Shown: positions 8,769 through 18,518, numbered from the stretch's first letter. The stretch is DNA of 64,000 nt from Rikenellaceae bacterium (GCA_015059685.1 SUZW01000008.1:1-64000); one strand, 5' to 3'. Notes: generated by a model not told the origin, from the letters alone. Program-made: numbers and translations.

Positions 8769-9116
8769 CTTTATTTTATTAGAATCTTTCTCAATTTGCT
8801 GGCGCAGCTCCTCGACCGAGGCAAACTTCTTCTCGTCACGGATTTTTTCGTAGAGTTCAACCCTTAACTTCAAGCCGTAGAGCAGTCCCCGAAAGCCAAA
8901 GAGGTGGGTTTCGAGCAGGCGTTTTGTGCCATCGACCGAGGGGCGAACGCCTATATTTGTCATAGCACGATACTCCTCGCCCTCGACAACGACCCTCGAG
9001 GCATAGACGCCATTTTCGATATCGAGGTCGTCGCCAATAGCGATATTGGCAGTTGGAAAGCCCAATCTGCGCCCCAACCGATTACCGCCTACGACTATGC
9101 CCTCAACAACAACCAT
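8748..9116 (-). CDS. Riboflavin kinase, single-domain
   Basis: 122 aa. It corresponds to the C-terminal half of bifunctional RibF: GRRLGFPTANI (15-25, the ATP/flavin PTAN motif), NGVYA, a MTNIGVRPS stretch, and the ETHLF motif with the catalytic Glu. It converts riboflavin to FMN. The usual N-terminal FMN adenylyltransferase half is absent: only 5 bases separate the start from the preceding transporter gene, so FAD synthase must be encoded elsewhere. The C-terminal LMANG residues come from an intergenic heptamer array. Confidence 0.85.
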   Translation of the reverse strand: MVVVEGIVVGGNRLGRRLGFPTANIAIGDDLDIENGVYASRVVVEGEEYRAMTNIGVRPSVDGTKRLLETHLFGFRGLLYGLKLRVELYEKIRDEKKFASVEELRQQIEKDSNKIKELMANG

Positions 9117-9121
9117 CTATA

Positions 9122-10240
9122 CTATATCTCTTTTGTAAGCTTTCGCACCAACGACACCTCCGAGAAGAACTCCTTGGCAAAGACTCGCACCACGGTATAT
9201 GAAGGCACCGCAACCAACAGTCCCACAACACCTCCGACCGAGCCGGCCATCAAGATTACGATAAATATCTCCAACGGATGTGCCGACACCCTCGACGAGT
9301 AGATCGTTGGTTGCAGAATAAAGTCGTCTATACCCTTCACAACACAGATTGTCGATAGTATAACGCCAAGCGTATAGGCTATGGTGCAGCCCTCAATAGG
9401 CGACACGATACCTATGAACACCGACACCAGCACTCCGATTGCCGGACCTGCATAAGGTATCACATTCAGCATACCCATAATTACAGCGATAAAGCATGCA
9501 TCGGCACTACTCATACCAAAGAGCAGCAGCACCACCGCAATTATAGCCGCAATAATCAAGCTCTCGGTCACAAGGCCCATAAAGTAGCGTGTGAGCAGCT
9601 TCGACACCTTGCCGATAGCGTTGTTCACATTCTCGCCATAACGCTCCGGAAAGAGAGCCGAAATCATCGATGTAAAGAGTCCATCCTCCTTCAAAAAGAA
9701 GAATGTGATGAACGACACCGAGAAGAGAACTATCACGGCCGACATTCCCGTATCTATAATCGACGAAACGACCGAATTTACGGTGTCATAATTTAGAATT
9801 TGGCGCAATGTAGATACAATAACCTCCGATATCGAGAAGTGTGTCTCGGGCATCACAAATATCGTAGCAATATAGTTCTGCAGACGCTCCAAAGGCTCCT
9901 GCACACCCGACAATGCCGAACGCAAATCGAGCGACGATAGTTCATAGACCTTGCCCGCAACAAGCGGCACAATAATCGACAGCAGAGCGCCTATAGCTAA
10001 CCACATCAGCACCAAGGTCAATGCCGCAGCTGCCCAACGAGGCAGCGTGTAGCCCTTAACCTCAACACGGCACATAAGGCTCACCAACGGTCGGCCCAAT
10101 ATGGCCAGCACAGCCGAGATTAGGATATAGAGAACCACATCCCTGAAATACCACAACAGTGCACCGACTGCAGCCGTTACAAGCAACACCACAACGCCTC
10201 GCAAGAAGGCCTCTACACTTATCCCTTTACCGCCACTCAT
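9122..10240 (-). CDS. AI-2E family transporter (PerM/UPF0118)
   Basis: 372 aa, about eight membrane helices. The pattern fits the UPF0118 family: paired N-terminal helices, a central soluble part, then helices with FLKEDGLFTSMI and NVIPYAGPAIG and a PTIYSSRVSAHPLEIFIVILMAG segment typical of the C-terminal half. Members include the putative AI-2 exporter TqsA and Na+/H+ antiporters, so the name is loose. It is in the psd-ribK part of the operon with short gaps on both sides. Confidence 0.82.
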   Translation of the reverse strand: MSGGKGISVEAFLRGVVVLLVTAAVGALLWYFRDVVLYILISAVLAILGRPLVSLMCRVEVKGYTLPRWAAAALTLVLMWLAIGALLSIIVPLVAGKVYELSSLDLRSALSGVQEPLERLQNYIATIFVMPETHFSISEVIVSTLRQILNYDTVNSVVSSIIDTGMSAVIVLFSVSFITFFFLKEDGLFTSMISALFPERYGENVNNAIGKVSKLLTRYFMGLVTESLIIAAIIAVVLLLFGMSSADACFIAVIMGMLNVIPYAGPAIGVLVSVFIGIVSPIEGCTIAYTLGVILSTICVVKGIDDFILQPTIYSSRVSAHPLEIFIVILMAGSVGGVVGLLVAVPSYTVVRVFAKEFFSEVSLVRKLTKEI

Positions 10241-10250
10241 AATCTACCAA

Positions 10251-10955
10251 CTACTCCAAAACTTCGTTATTATCATCGTCCTCTTCGCCTCCAATACGGG
10301 CAAGCGGAGTCTGTGTACCGACAACCTTATCGCCAATCTCGACCAATAACTTGGCATCCTTTGGCAACAAGATATCTATACGCGAGCCGAACTTGATGAA
10401 GCCGCAGACGCTATTCTGCGTAACCTTATCATCGACCTCTATATACGACTTGATGCGGCGAGCCACAACACCTGCAATTTGGCGGAACAGCACCTCGACA
10501 CCACTCGGAGTCTCGACAACAGTTGTCGTGCGCTCGTTCTCGGTTGAAGACTTCGGATGCCAAGCCACCAGGAAGCGGCCCGGGTGGTACTTAAAATACT
10601 TCACTACACCTCCCACCGGAAACCAATTTATATGGACATTCGTAATACCCATAAATATAGATATCTGCATCCTCTCCTCGCCATCGAAGTACTCCTCATC
10701 CTTCACAATCTCGGTGACCACAACTCGGCCATCGCAAGGCGAGAAGACCAAATCGTTGTCGTGGATATGTATGCGGCGTGGTACTCTGAAAAACGAGATT
10801 ACAAAGAACCAAAACACCAACAACAATACCGACAACAACACTATAAGCCAGGTCAAATCGTTTGCCTTAAGCATATAGAATATAAGCAACCACAATGCCA
10901 GACACAACACGCCCGACACGGTTATAATCTTGAAACCCTCTCTGCTGATTTTCAT
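10251..10955 (-). CDS. psd: Phosphatidylserine decarboxylase, short type
   Basis: 234 aa. Two N-terminal membrane helices, FSPCDGRVVV (the Psd fold signature), a FMGITNVHINWFPVGG segment with the conserved His, and GFIKFGSRID near residue 188, where the chain self-cleaves before the Ser of GS to form the pyruvoyl group. It makes phosphatidylethanolamine from phosphatidylserine. Placed after cdsA, which supplies CDP-diacylglycerol; no pssA is in the window. Confidence 0.92.
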   Translation of the reverse strand: MKISREGFKIITVSGVLCLALWLLIFYMLKANDLTWLIVLLSVLLLVFWFFVISFFRVPRRIHIHDNDLVFSPCDGRVVVTEIVKDEEYFDGEERMQISIFMGITNVHINWFPVGGVVKYFKYHPGRFLVAWHPKSSTENERTTTVVETPSGVEVLFRQIAGVVARRIKSYIEVDDKVTQNSVCGFIKFGSRIDILLPKDAKLLVEIGDKVVGTQTPLARIGGEEDDDNNEVLE

Positions 10956-10976
10956 ACTAAAAGTGGTTTTATTGTT

Positions 10977-11834
10977 TTACGAAAAAGATACGACAAAAAG
11001 ATAGAATAGCGCAAATGGCACAGCCAGCAACAGCGCATCGAAGCGGTCGAGGAAGCCTCCGTGACCGGGCATCATTGCGCCCGAGTCCTTAACATCGGCC
11101 TCACGCTTCATCAGCGACTCCACCAAGTCGCCCGCAACTCCCGCAAGCGACATCACAACACCCAAACCACCCCATACAAGGAGGTTGCCACCAAAAAGGT
11201 GAGCAAAGAGCATCGCTGCGCCTACGGCTCCAACCAAGCCGCCAAAGAAGCCTTCCCACGACTTCTTCGGAGAGATACGCTCGCAGAGGCGATGCTTGCC
11301 GAGGGTTACACCCACGAGGTATGCGAATACATCATTTACCCAGATAATCGAGATAAAGGCCAACATTGCCCACGGCGACCACTTACCCACAAGCATCTGT
11401 GGAACAAACAAAATTGCCGACATCGGGAGTGCCACATAGATGACACCCATAAATGTTGTTGCGATATTGGCTATAGGAGTCGGGCTCTTACGCCACAACT
11501 CGCAGACAAAAGCCGAAGGTATCATCAGCATAACATAGAGCAGTAGGCCGAGAACTATACGCCCCGTAACATTTGTTGCCGGTATGCCCCACTGCTGAAA
11601 GACGGTGAAAGCAATGCCAAAGATAGCAAGCGAAGAGGCTATGCCAATACTCGACATCGGCTCTATGCCTCTCTTACGGCACAAGCGGTAGAACTCTACG
11701 AGTCCGCCCAACATAATCACTGCGAATAACGCTCCTGCGCTCCACTTCGACCACAACAATGCGCCCAACACAACGAGCAGCAACACTGCACCGCTCACGG
11801 TTCGCACCAATAAATTCTTAAACTTCTCACTCAT
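10977..11834 (-). CDS. cdsA: Phosphatidate cytidylyltransferase
   Basis: 285 aa, about eight membrane helices. The C-terminal CDP-DAG synthase signature is clear: MKREADVKDSGAMMPGHGG followed by DRFDALL. It converts phosphatidate and CTP to CDP-diacylglycerol, the precursor for Psd and cardiolipin routes. It lies between ftsH (55 bases, filled by a heptamer array) and psd (21 bases). Confidence 0.95.
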   Translation of the reverse strand: MSEKFKNLLVRTVSGAVLLLVVLGALLWSKWSAGALFAVIMLGGLVEFYRLCRKRGIEPMSSIGIASSLAIFGIAFTVFQQWGIPATNVTGRIVLGLLLYVMLMIPSAFVCELWRKSPTPIANIATTFMGVIYVALPMSAILFVPQMLVGKWSPWAMLAFISIIWVNDVFAYLVGVTLGKHRLCERISPKKSWEGFFGGLVGAVGAAMLFAHLFGGNLLVWGGLGVVMSLAGVAGDLVESLMKREADVKDSGAMMPGHGGFLDRFDALLLAVPFALFYLFVVSFS

Positions 11835-11853
11835 AGTTTAGGTTAGTTTATTC

Positions 11854-11888
11854 TTAGCTTTTAGCCATTGGCCATTAGCCATTAGCTT
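11854..11888. repeat. 7-base tandem array (TTAGCCA type)
   Basis: Five units in phase: TTAGCTT, TTAGCCA, TTGGCCA, TTAGCCA, TTAGCTT. It begins one base after the ftsH stop codon and occupies most of the ftsH-cdsA gap. Confidence 0.9.
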
Positions 11889-11889
11889 T

Positions 11890-13830
11890 TTATTCTTCAA
11901 GAATATTTTCGGTTGCGCTATTTCCGGTTTTCAGTTCCCCTTGCTCCTTTTTTCGTGCTCCAAAAATTCTTTCCACATCTTCAGTAAACACGACCTCGCG
12001 CTCCAAGAGCAGCTCCGCCAACTGCACCAAGCCCTCACGATGCTCGTCAATAACCTTCTCGGCCATTGCTCGTGCCTTGGCAATCAGGGCTCGTACCTCG
12101 TCGTCTATCTGCTGTGCAGTGCGCTCCGAATATGGTTTTGTAAAGGCCATATCGCTCTGGCCCGTAGAGTCGTAGTAGCTCATCGAGCCCACCTCGTCAC
12201 TCATACCATAATATGCAACCATCGCATAGCACTGCTTCGTCACACGCTCCAAGTCGTTCAACGCTCCCGTAGAGAGGTGTCCAAAGAACTTCTCCTCGGC
12301 AATACGACCTGCCAACAGCGAAGCTACCTCCTCCATCATCTGCTCACGAGTGGTTATCTGTCGCTCCTCAGGCAGGTACCACGCAGCACCCAACGCCTTG
12401 CCTCGTGGAATAATGGTAACCTTCACAAGCGGGTTAGCGTGTGGCAATATCCACGACACCGTAGCGTGTCCCGCCTCGTGGTAGGCGATAGTTCGCTTCT
12501 CCTCCGGCGATATAACCTTATTCTTGCGCTCCAAGCCACCGATAATTCTATCTACCGCAGCCAAGAAGTCCTCCTTGCCCACAAACTCTTTGTTGTGACG
12601 AGCCGCAATCAAAGCCGCCTCGTTGCAGACATTTGCAATGTCGGCACCCGAAAATCCCGGAGTCTGCTTTGCCAAGAAATCTCTATCCAAATCTTTGTCC
12701 AGCTTCAACTTGCGAAGATGAACATCGAAAATCTCCCTACGCTCGTTCAGTTCAGGCAGCCCCACCTCAATCTGGCGGTCGAAACGACCGGCACGCATCA
12801 ACGCCTTATCCAAGATATCGGCACGGTTTGTCGCAGCCAGGATAATCACACCCGCATTTGTCTGGAAGCCGTCCATCTCGGTAAGCAGCTGGTTGAGCGT
12901 ATTCTCTCGCTCGTCGTTGCCCGAGAAACCTGCATTTTTACCTCTTGCACGACCTATGGCATCTATCTCGTCGATAAAGACGATGCACGGAGCCTTCTTC
13001 TTGGCTTGGTCGAACAGGTCTCGCACACGAGAGGCTCCCACGCCCACAAACATCTCCACGAAGTCCGAACCCGAAATCGAGAGGAATGGCACATTCGCCT
13101 CGCCTGCCACAGCCTTTGCCAATAGGGTCTTACCCGTTCCCGGAGGGCCTACCAACAAAGCTCCCTTCGGAATCTTTGCTCCGAGCTCACGGTATTTAGG
13201 GGCATTTTTCAAGAAATCCACAATCTCCATAATCTCGACCTTGGCCTCCTCTAAACCTGCTACATCCTTAAATGTAACACGCCTCTCGGGGTCCTCCTGG
13301 TCGAACTCCTGCGCACGAGCTTTGCCGACATTCATAATGCCGCCTCCGCCACCTCCGCCACGGGACATACCACGCATAATGAAGTACCAGATGCCGAACA
13401 TAACCACCCACGGCAGCAACCCCACAAACCACGAGTCGTACCACGGCTTCTCGTTCTCGAAGGCGAGTATAACTTTGTTGCCCGACTCCGCCTCGCTCTT
13501 CTCCAAATCCTCCTTCAAGATATCGACCGAGCCGATATTGAAGTGGAACTGGTAGCCACTCTTTGGGATATTCTTGTAGCGTAAATCCTGCTCTCGATAC
13601 CCCTCTACCTTGTCGTCCTTGAGCTTCACTCGGGCCTCATCACGATTTACAACAACAATCTTCTCGACATCGCCCGCCTCGACCATCTGCTCCACGGCCG
13701 ACCAGTCCGATTTAACGGGTTGAGCCTCATCGTTACTGAATATCCAATATCCGACAATAACAAGCGTTATTGCACTCCACAGCCACATAATATTGGGGCG
13801 TGGCATATTCACATTTCTCTTTTTAGACAT
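11890..13830 (-). CDS. ftsH: ATP-dependent zinc metalloprotease FtsH
   Basis: 646 aa. Two membrane helices (about 14-30 and 134-152) flank a periplasmic domain; after a Gly-rich linker (157-164) comes the AAA+ module with Walker A GPPGTGKT (228-235), DEIDAIGR Walker B, and second-region-of-homology arginines in RAGRFDR. The M41 zinc site is HEAGH (451-455). Membrane-anchored quality-control protease. Second gene of the rsfS-ftsH-cdsA-psd run. Confidence 0.97.
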   Translation of the reverse strand: MSKKRNVNMPRPNIMWLWSAITLVIVGYWIFSNDEAQPVKSDWSAVEQMVEAGDVEKIVVVNRDEARVKLKDDKVEGYREQDLRYKNIPKSGYQFHFNIGSVDILKEDLEKSEAESGNKVILAFENEKPWYDSWFVGLLPWVVMFGIWYFIMRGMSRGGGGGGGIMNVGKARAQEFDQEDPERRVTFKDVAGLEEAKVEIMEIVDFLKNAPKYRELGAKIPKGALLVGPPGTGKTLLAKAVAGEANVPFLSISGSDFVEMFVGVGASRVRDLFDQAKKKAPCIVFIDEIDAIGRARGKNAGFSGNDERENTLNQLLTEMDGFQTNAGVIILAATNRADILDKALMRAGRFDRQIEVGLPELNERREIFDVHLRKLKLDKDLDRDFLAKQTPGFSGADIANVCNEAALIAARHNKEFVGKEDFLAAVDRIIGGLERKNKVISPEEKRTIAYHEAGHATVSWILPHANPLVKVTIIPRGKALGAAWYLPEERQITTREQMMEEVASLLAGRIAEEKFFGHLSTGALNDLERVTKQCYAMVAYYGMSDEVGSMSYYDSTGQSDMAFTKPYSERTAQQIDDEVRALIAKARAMAEKVIDEHREGLVQLAELLLEREVVFTEDVERIFGARKKEQGELKTGNSATENILEE

Positions 13831-13919
13831 AACTGAAGTTAAATTTACACATATTTTCCGCTATAGAAACGATTTTCGAGGCGGAAAAGTATATCCAAAA
13901 ACGGGCAAAAAGCACCCTT

Positions 13920-14276
13920 TTACTCCTCACTCTCGTAGCGCATCATCGGAGCATCGGCCCACAGCTCCTCCAAGCGATAGTAGTCACGCAACTCGCTCTG
14001 GAAGATATGCACGATAACATCGACATAGTCGAGCGCAACCCACAAGCCTGTCTGCTTACCCTCGACACGCCAAGGTGATTCGTGCAACTCCTCATAGACC
14101 TTCTCCTCGATGCCGTCGGCAATGGCTGCAACCTGTGCCGTAGAGTCGGCATTGCAGACCACAAAGTGCGAACAAATCGCACCATCAAAGCCCGACAAAT
14201 CGAGTGATACAATATTCTTACCCTTCTTATCCTGAATACCCGAAACGATGGTTTCAATAAGTTTTTCCATAGCCAT
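13920..14276 (-). CDS. rsfS: Ribosome silencing factor RsfS
   Basis: 118 aa, RsfS/Iojap/YbeB family. Visible family features: LDLSGFDGAICSHFVVCNADS, the SPWRVEGKQTGLWVALDYVDVIVHIF block, and the YYRLEELWADAP tail. It binds ribosomal protein uL14 and blocks 30S-50S joining in poor conditions. First gene of the minus-strand run; the upstream 170 bases contain heptamer and nonamer repeats. Confidence 0.93.
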   Translation of the reverse strand: MAMEKLIETIVSGIQDKKGKNIVSLDLSGFDGAICSHFVVCNADSTAQVAAIADGIEEKVYEELHESPWRVEGKQTGLWVALDYVDVIVHIFQSELRDYYRLEELWADAPMMRYESEE

Positions 14277-14319
14277 TTTTAAGCATTGTATAAATTATCG
14301 TGCGAATATAATAAAAAAA

Positions 14320-14347
14320 GTTGAGAGTGGAGAGTGGAAAGTGGAGA
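14320..14347. repeat. 7-base tandem array (GTGGAGA type)
   Basis: Four units: GTTGAGA, GTGGAGA, GTGGAAA, GTGGAGA. It is a near relative of the GAGTTGA arrays around the four-helix gene, and lies between rsfS and oxyR. Confidence 0.85.
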
Positions 14348-14408
14348 ATTTTCCCATTTTTATTAGATTTTTAGCTTTTTCAAAGAAAAAGGAGCTATCA
14401 GAAATACT

Positions 14409-14449
14409 CTAACAGCCCCTAATTACCGCTAACGACTCTAACGACTCTA
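14409..14449. repeat. 9-10-base tandem array (CTAACGACT type)
   Basis: CTAACAGCCC, CTAATTACCG, CTAACGACT, CTAACGACT, then CTA, which is the oxyR stop codon on the minus strand (14447-14449). Related CTAACAACC-type units occur at 17071, 24206 and (as TTAGGGGCG) 28380. Confidence 0.7.
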
Positions 14450-15331
14450 TTTGTATTCGGAAATTGTTGTTCGCAGAGCCTCCACGATTGACCGCTTGGC
14501 GTAGGTGCGACGACTCACAAGGGCTATCTTGCGTGATGAGGCACCCTTGAATAGCGTCTTAACTTGTCGCTTACGCTCCTCGGGAACAAAGCCTACTGCC
14601 ATCTCCGGAATAATGGTTATGAGCGAGGTTGTATCGACAATTCGCATCAGCGTGTCGAGCTGTCCCGACTCGAACTGATAGCGTGAAGGCACACGACGAC
14701 GAGCCTGGCAGAGCTCTATAACCTGATCACGCATACAGTTACCCTCCGAGAGCAACAGAAGGTCGTTTATATCTATATCCTCAATACGCACATTCGATTT
14801 GTTATACAGCGAGTTACGAGGCGATACATAGGCGTAGAACTTATCGTTGAAGAGCTCCTGTTCGACAACGCCCTCGCCACAGGTTCCTCCCGCCACAATC
14901 GCAACATCTATCTTGTCGTGATTGAGAGCCTCGACAATATCGGCAGTCTTCATCTCACGCACCTCGATATCGACCTTCGGATATCGCTCGACAAACTCGG
15001 GCAGGAACTTGTGCAACAGGTATGGCGCAATCGTAGGTATCACACCCAAGCGTATCTTACCCGACACCTCGCCCTTGAAGCGTTTTACCACCTCCTTTAT
15101 CGAGTGGTACTCGCTCAAGGTCTCTCGCACCTGCGCCAAAACAACCTCTCCCGCCTCGGTAGGTATAACGGGCTTTTTTGAACGGTCGAGCAGCACCACT
15201 CCAAGCTCCTCCTCGAGAGCCTTAATCTGCATAGAGAGAGATGGTTGCGTCACAAAACAGTGCTCCGATGCAACCGAGAAACTACCAAAGTTGGCTACCG
15301 CCAACAGATACTCCAACTGAATAATCGTCAT
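14447..15331 (-). CDS. oxyR: LysR-family hydrogen peroxide regulator OxyR
   Basis: 294 aa. N-terminal LysR helix-turn-helix (residues 1-60), then the two-lobed sensor. The redox pair is present at the same positions as in Escherichia coli OxyR: EGNCMRDQVIELC, Cys199 and Cys208, which form a disulfide on peroxide exposure. It would activate catalase and peroxiredoxin genes, none of which is nearby. Divergent from the histidine phosphatase gene; a TATCTTTG box facing oxyR is at 15362-15355. Confidence 0.92.
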   Translation of the reverse strand: MTIIQLEYLLAVANFGSFSVASEHCFVTQPSLSMQIKALEEELGVVLLDRSKKPVIPTEAGEVVLAQVRETLSEYHSIKEVVKRFKGEVSGKIRLGVIPTIAPYLLHKFLPEFVERYPKVDIEVREMKTADIVEALNHDKIDVAIVAGGTCGEGVVEQELFNDKFYAYVSPRNSLYNKSNVRIEDIDINDLLLLSEGNCMRDQVIELCQARRRVPSRYQFESGQLDTLMRIVDTTSLITIIPEMAVGFVPEERKRQVKTLFKGASSRKIALVSRRTYAKRSIVEALRTTISEYK

Positions 15332-15433
15332 ACGGTTTGTTTTATAAGACTCTGCAAAGATATAAAAATAATTTATGAAAATATCTCCATCTCGAAATTT
15401 TCCGCTCTGCGCAGCATCTCATACGCTCTATTT

Positions 15434-15464
15434 TTGGCAAAACCAAAATAAGTTTATACTTTTG
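15434..15464 (+). promoter_or_regulatory. Promoter of the histidine phosphatase gene
   Basis: TTG at 15434-15436 and TACTTTTG at 15457-15464 with a 20-base spacer, matching the Bacteroidetes TTG/TAnnTTTG pattern. The start codon follows 32 bases downstream. Confidence 0.78.
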
Positions 15465-15495
15465 TAGAGTATTATTACATAAAACCGACCACACT

Positions 15496-16794
15496 ATGAA
15501 GCGTTTTTTACTACTTGCCGTAGCCACTATTTTTGCCACAACAGCCTTTGCGCAGAGCATTCGTGAAGAGATAGCCGCAAACCCCGACATTGCAGGAGGT
15601 ATCTACACCGCATACCCCGTAACCGAGCAGGTTGCGGTAGCGGCACCACGAGGTTACAAGCCCTTCTACATCTCGCACTATGGCCGTCACGGCTCCCGCT
15701 ACCACACCGCACAAAAGAAGTATGACATCCCCGCTGCACTCTTGGAGCAGGCGGCCAAGGATGGCAAGCTCACCGAACTCGGACTCGACCTTATGCGTCG
15801 CATACGCATCATAGCCGACGATGCCCACCTGCGTGCCGGTGACCTCTCACCTCGAGGAGAGCGTGAGCACCGAGGTATTGCCGAGCGTATGGCAACGCTC
15901 TATCCCGAAGTCTTCTCGAAGCGTAACGGCAACCATATAACCTGCTTTGTATCACCTTCGGTGCGATGTGTGATGAGTATGACCGCCTTTACCGAGCGAC
16001 TCAAAGAGATACATCCGCATATCTCCTTCACACGCTACGCAAGTGAGCACGACATCGACATCACACGCCCCGAGAAGAATATGAATATATACTACAAAAA
16101 GGCGCGCAAGATAGCGAAACAATACCAACAGGAGCATACCAAAGACAAGGCCTTCGTTTGCCGTATTTTCAACGACTACGACTACGCCGAGAAGCTCATA
16201 AGTTCGGCATATAACACACCTGGTACTCAATCATTTATAGGTAATATGCACGACCTGGCGATTATCATCCAGAATTTCGATAATCTGCCCTCGTTGCACG
16301 ATGTTTTCACCGAGGAGGAGCGTTACCAGATGTGGCACTTTTTCAATATCCGTCGCTACCTCACCTATGGCCCTTCGGCCGACTTTGGCGACATACGCAA
16401 CCAGGATGGAAAGTTGCTTCTGCGGGATATAATAGAGCGTGCCGACGAGGTTCTCTCGGGCAAGGCTCCAAACGAGGTGGCAACGCTCCGTTTTGGCCAC
16501 GACTCGGCCGTAATTCCGCTGCTTGCCATAATGCATGCCGAGGGGTGCGATGGTCGCCTCGCATTTGCTGATATTGAGCGACTTCCGGAGGTGTGGTGCG
16601 ACAGCCGTATCACCTCGATGGCGGTAAATGTACAGTTTATCTTCTACCGCAACAAGCAGGGCGATATCCTCGTGCGAGTGCTCCACAGCGAGCGTGATAT
16701 CCGCATCCCGGTCAAGAGCGACAACTACCCATTCTACAAGTGGGAGGATCTGCGCAGCTACTGCCTCTCGCAGTGCAAACCCGAGGCGAGATAG
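15496..16794 (+). CDS. Secreted histidine-type phosphatase (acid phosphatase/phytase family)
   Basis: 432 aa. Signal peptide about 1-19 (ending AFA-Q). Branch 2 histidine phosphatase motifs: YGRHGSRYH (nucleophile His near residue 63, RHGxR) and the distal FGHDSAV proton-donor HD motif. Members dephosphorylate inositol phosphates, sugar phosphates or other monoesters in the periplasm or outside; an acid phosphatase or phytase/MINPP-like role fits and substrate is open. Single gene, with its own promoter; no terminator was identified in the repeat-rich region downstream. Confidence 0.87.
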   Translation: MKRFLLLAVATIFATTAFAQSIREEIAANPDIAGGIYTAYPVTEQVAVAAPRGYKPFYISHYGRHGSRYHTAQKKYDIPAALLEQAAKDGKLTELGLDLMRRIRIIADDAHLRAGDLSPRGEREHRGIAERMATLYPEVFSKRNGNHITCFVSPSVRCVMSMTAFTERLKEIHPHISFTRYASEHDIDITRPEKNMNIYYKKARKIAKQYQQEHTKDKAFVCRIFNDYDYAEKLISSAYNTPGTQSFIGNMHDLAIIIQNFDNLPSLHDVFTEEERYQMWHFFNIRRYLTYGPSADFGDIRNQDGKLLLRDIIERADEVLSGKAPNEVATLRFGHDSAVIPLLAIMHAEGCDGRLAFADIERLPEVWCDSRITSMAVNVQFIFYRNKQGDILVRVLHSERDIRIPVKSDNYPFYKWEDLRSYCLSQCKPEAR

Positions 16795-16806
16795 GCGGCA
16801 AATATC

Positions 16807-16834
16807 GGGGACTCTGAAGGTGGTCAAGGCGCAA
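16807..16834 (+). repeat. Single half-copy of the dispersed compound repeat
   Basis: GGGGACTCTGAAGG followed by TGGTCAAGGCGCAA. It matches the end module of the compound repeats at 17017-17144 and 28341-28456 (GGAACTCT...GGTTGTCAAGGCGCA). Confidence 0.75.
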
Positions 16835-16845
16835 CAAAGATGGCA

Positions 16846-17016
16846 TAGAATGGCAAACGGGCTTCGCCCTTAATGGCAGCGCAGTCTAACGACTGCTTAA
16901 TGGCAAAGCGCAGAAAGCTGTGGCAAAAAAAGCGTAAACGCCTGCCATTCAGCGACCAACGGGAGCGATTGTCATTCAGTGAGCGTTAGCGAATGCCTGC
17001 CATTCAATGCCATTAC
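16846..17016. repeat. Hairpin cluster with AATGGCA / TGCCATT inverted arrangement
   Basis: GGGC-TTC-GCCC (16859-16869) and GCAGTC-TAAC-GACTGC (16881-16896), each followed by TTAATGGCA, then GCGT-AA-ACGC (16932-16941). The left half contains several AATGGCA copies and the right half several TGCCATTCA copies, so the block is roughly self-inverted. With its neighbours it makes up the 504-base gene-free gap 16795-17298; no ORF, tRNA or RNA family was recognised there. Confidence 0.7.
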
Positions 17017-17144
17017 ACCTGCGTCTTGACAACCTCCAGAGTTCCGACAACCAAAAACCCCAAGCGCACCCCTAACAACCCCTAACAACCTCTAATAACC
17101 TCTATTCTCCTGCGCCGTGATAATCGTCAGAGTTCCCACCAACC
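17017..17144 (-). repeat. Dispersed compound repeat, copy A (about 128 bases)
   Basis: Read on the minus strand: an end module (GGTGGGAACTCTGACG...GGCGCAGG), a core of TTAGAGGTTG/TTAGGGGTTG decamers, then GTGCGCTTGGGGTTT, then a second end module (GTCGGAACTCTGGAGG...GACGCAGGT). The order and most bases match copy B at 28341-28456. Confidence 0.8.
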
Positions 17145-17195
17145 GAAAAACTAAAAGTTTTCCGCTTTCTGCTTTTCGTTTTCCGTTTTTATTTC

Positions 17196-17203
17196 TATCT
17201 TTG
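17196..17203 (+). promoter_or_regulatory. -7 box of trpS
   Basis: TATCTTTG, 95 bases before the trpS start codon. No good TTG at the expected distance. The leader contains ATTATG...CATAAT around a GCAC-rich core at 17209-17232. Confidence 0.5.
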
Positions 17204-17250
17204 TGCGATTATGCGCACGCACGCACATAATCATTGAGAAATATAGAAAC

Positions 17251-17271
17251 GCTAATGGCTAATGGCTAACG
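17251..17271. repeat. 7-base tandem array (GCTAATG type)
   Basis: GCTAATG, GCTAATG, GCTAACG in phase; this is the reverse-complement form of the TTAGCCA family. It lies in the trpS leader. Confidence 0.8.
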
Positions 17272-17298
17272 CTCAAAAGCCAAGAAAAATTCAGAAAT

Positions 17299-18429
17299 AT
17301 GGGAAAAATTATACTTACGGGAGATAGGCCAACAGGTCGTTTGCACCTTGGGCACTTTGTAGGCTCGTTGCGTCGTCGTGTGGAGCTGCAGAACTCGGGC
17401 GAGTTCGAGAAGATTTTTATTATGATTGCCGATGCACAGGCTCTGACCGACAATGCCGACAACCCCGAGAAGGTGCGCCAAAACATTATCGAGGTGGCTC
17501 TCGACTACCTCTCGTGCGGTCTTGACCCCGAGAAATCGACAATATTCATTCAGTCGCAGGTTGCCGAACTCACCGAGTTGGCATTCTACTATATGAACCT
17601 CGTCACGGTGCAGCGTCTGCAGCGCAACCCGACCGTAAAGGCCGAAATTCAGTTGCGTGGCTTCTCGGAAAATGCCGCCGAGGGCGATACCACACAAAAA
17701 CAAGGTATTCCTGTCGGCTTCTTCACCTACCCTATCTCGCAGGCCTCGGACATCACCGCATTCCGTGCTACGACCGTACCTGCGGGTGCCGACCAAGAGC
17801 CTATGATTGAGCAGGCTCGCGAGATTGTTCACAAGTTCAACTCCACATACGGTGAAACTCTCGTTGAGCCGGAAATTCTCCTTCCCGAGAATTGTGTCTG
17901 CATGCGTCTGCCGGGAACGGATGGCAAGGCGAAGATGTCAAAGTCGCTCGGCAACTGCATCTACCTCTCGGACACTCCGAAAGAGGTGAAGCAGAAGGTG
18001 ATGTCGATGTACACCGACCCTGACCACCTCCGCATCGAGGACCCGGGCAAGGTCGAGGGCAACTGCGTATTCACATACCTCGATGCCTTCTGCTGCGACC
18101 TACACTTCGAGAGGTACCTGCCTGACTACAAAAACCTCGACGAGATGAAGGCGCACTATCGTCGTGGTGGCTTGGGCGATGTGAAGTGCAAGAAGCTCCT
18201 GATTGCCGTGTTGGAGGAGATTTTGGAGCCTATTCGTGCTCGTCGCAAGGAGTGGGAGCAGAAGATTGAGGAGGTCTATGCCATTCTCGAGAAGGGCACT
18301 ATCGAGGCTCGTGCTACGGCCGCTGCAACGCTCCACGATGTCCGCGAGGCAATGAAGATTAACTACTTTGAAGATAAAGAACTTATCGCAGAGCAAGCAG
18401 AGCGATACCGCTCTGCTTCCAATAATTGA
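17299..18429 (+). CDS. trpS: Tryptophan--tRNA ligase
   Basis: 376 aa. Class Ic synthetase: the first signature is [11 protein letters not shown] (HIGH motif, residues 13-23), a GDRPTG N-terminus, the tryptophan-pocket DAQALTDN stretch, and KMSKS (near residue 213). Cytosolic charging of tRNA-Trp. The stop codon (18427-18429) is part of the first AATTGAT unit of a heptamer array, so the terminal codons and array merge. Confidence 0.95.
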   Translation: MGKIILTGDRPTGRLHLGHFVGSLRRRVELQNSGEFEKIFIMIADAQALTDNADNPEKVRQNIIEVALDYLSCGLDPEKSTIFIQSQVAELTELAFYYMNLVTVQRLQRNPTVKAEIQLRGFSENAAEGDTTQKQGIPVGFFTYPISQASDITAFRATTVPAGADQEPMIEQAREIVHKFNSTYGETLVEPEILLPENCVCMRLPGTDGKAKMSKSLGNCIYLSDTPKEVKQKVMSMYTDPDHLRIEDPGKVEGNCVFTYLDAFCCDLHFERYLPDYKNLDEMKAHYRRGGLGDVKCKKLLIAVLEEILEPIRARRKEWEQKIEEVYAILEKGTIEARATAAATLHDVREAMKINYFEDKELIAEQAERYRSASNN

Positions 18430-18458
18430 TAATTGATAATTGAAAATTAACAATTAAA
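18424..18458. repeat. 7-base tandem array (AATTGAT type)
   Basis: Five units in phase: AATTGAT, AATTGAT, AATTGAA, AATTAAC, AATTAAA. The first contains the trpS stop codon. Confidence 0.88.
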
Positions 18459-18486
18459 GGTATTTTTAATTTATAAATTATCATAC

Positions 18487-18507
18487 AAAAAACGATTTAT
18501 CGTTTTT
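18487..18507 (+). terminator. Probable trpS terminator
   Basis: AAAAACGA-TTTA-TCGTTTTT hairpin between two heptamer arrays. The stem is A/T-rich with only two G/C pairs, so termination strength is uncertain; the symmetric shape could work in both directions. Confidence 0.5.
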
Positions 18508-18518
18508 GCCATAAATTA

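Noticed and set aside
17209..17232. ATTATG...CATAAT inverted repeat as a trpS attenuator
   Set aside because: The stem has only six A/T-rich pairs and no T-run; a T-box is not expected in this phylum and no T-box features are visible.
16795..17298. tRNA or other known RNA gene in the longest gene-free gap
   Set aside because: No cloverleaf, TTCGA-type T-loop or known RNA motif was seen; the stretch is explained by repeats and a -7 box.
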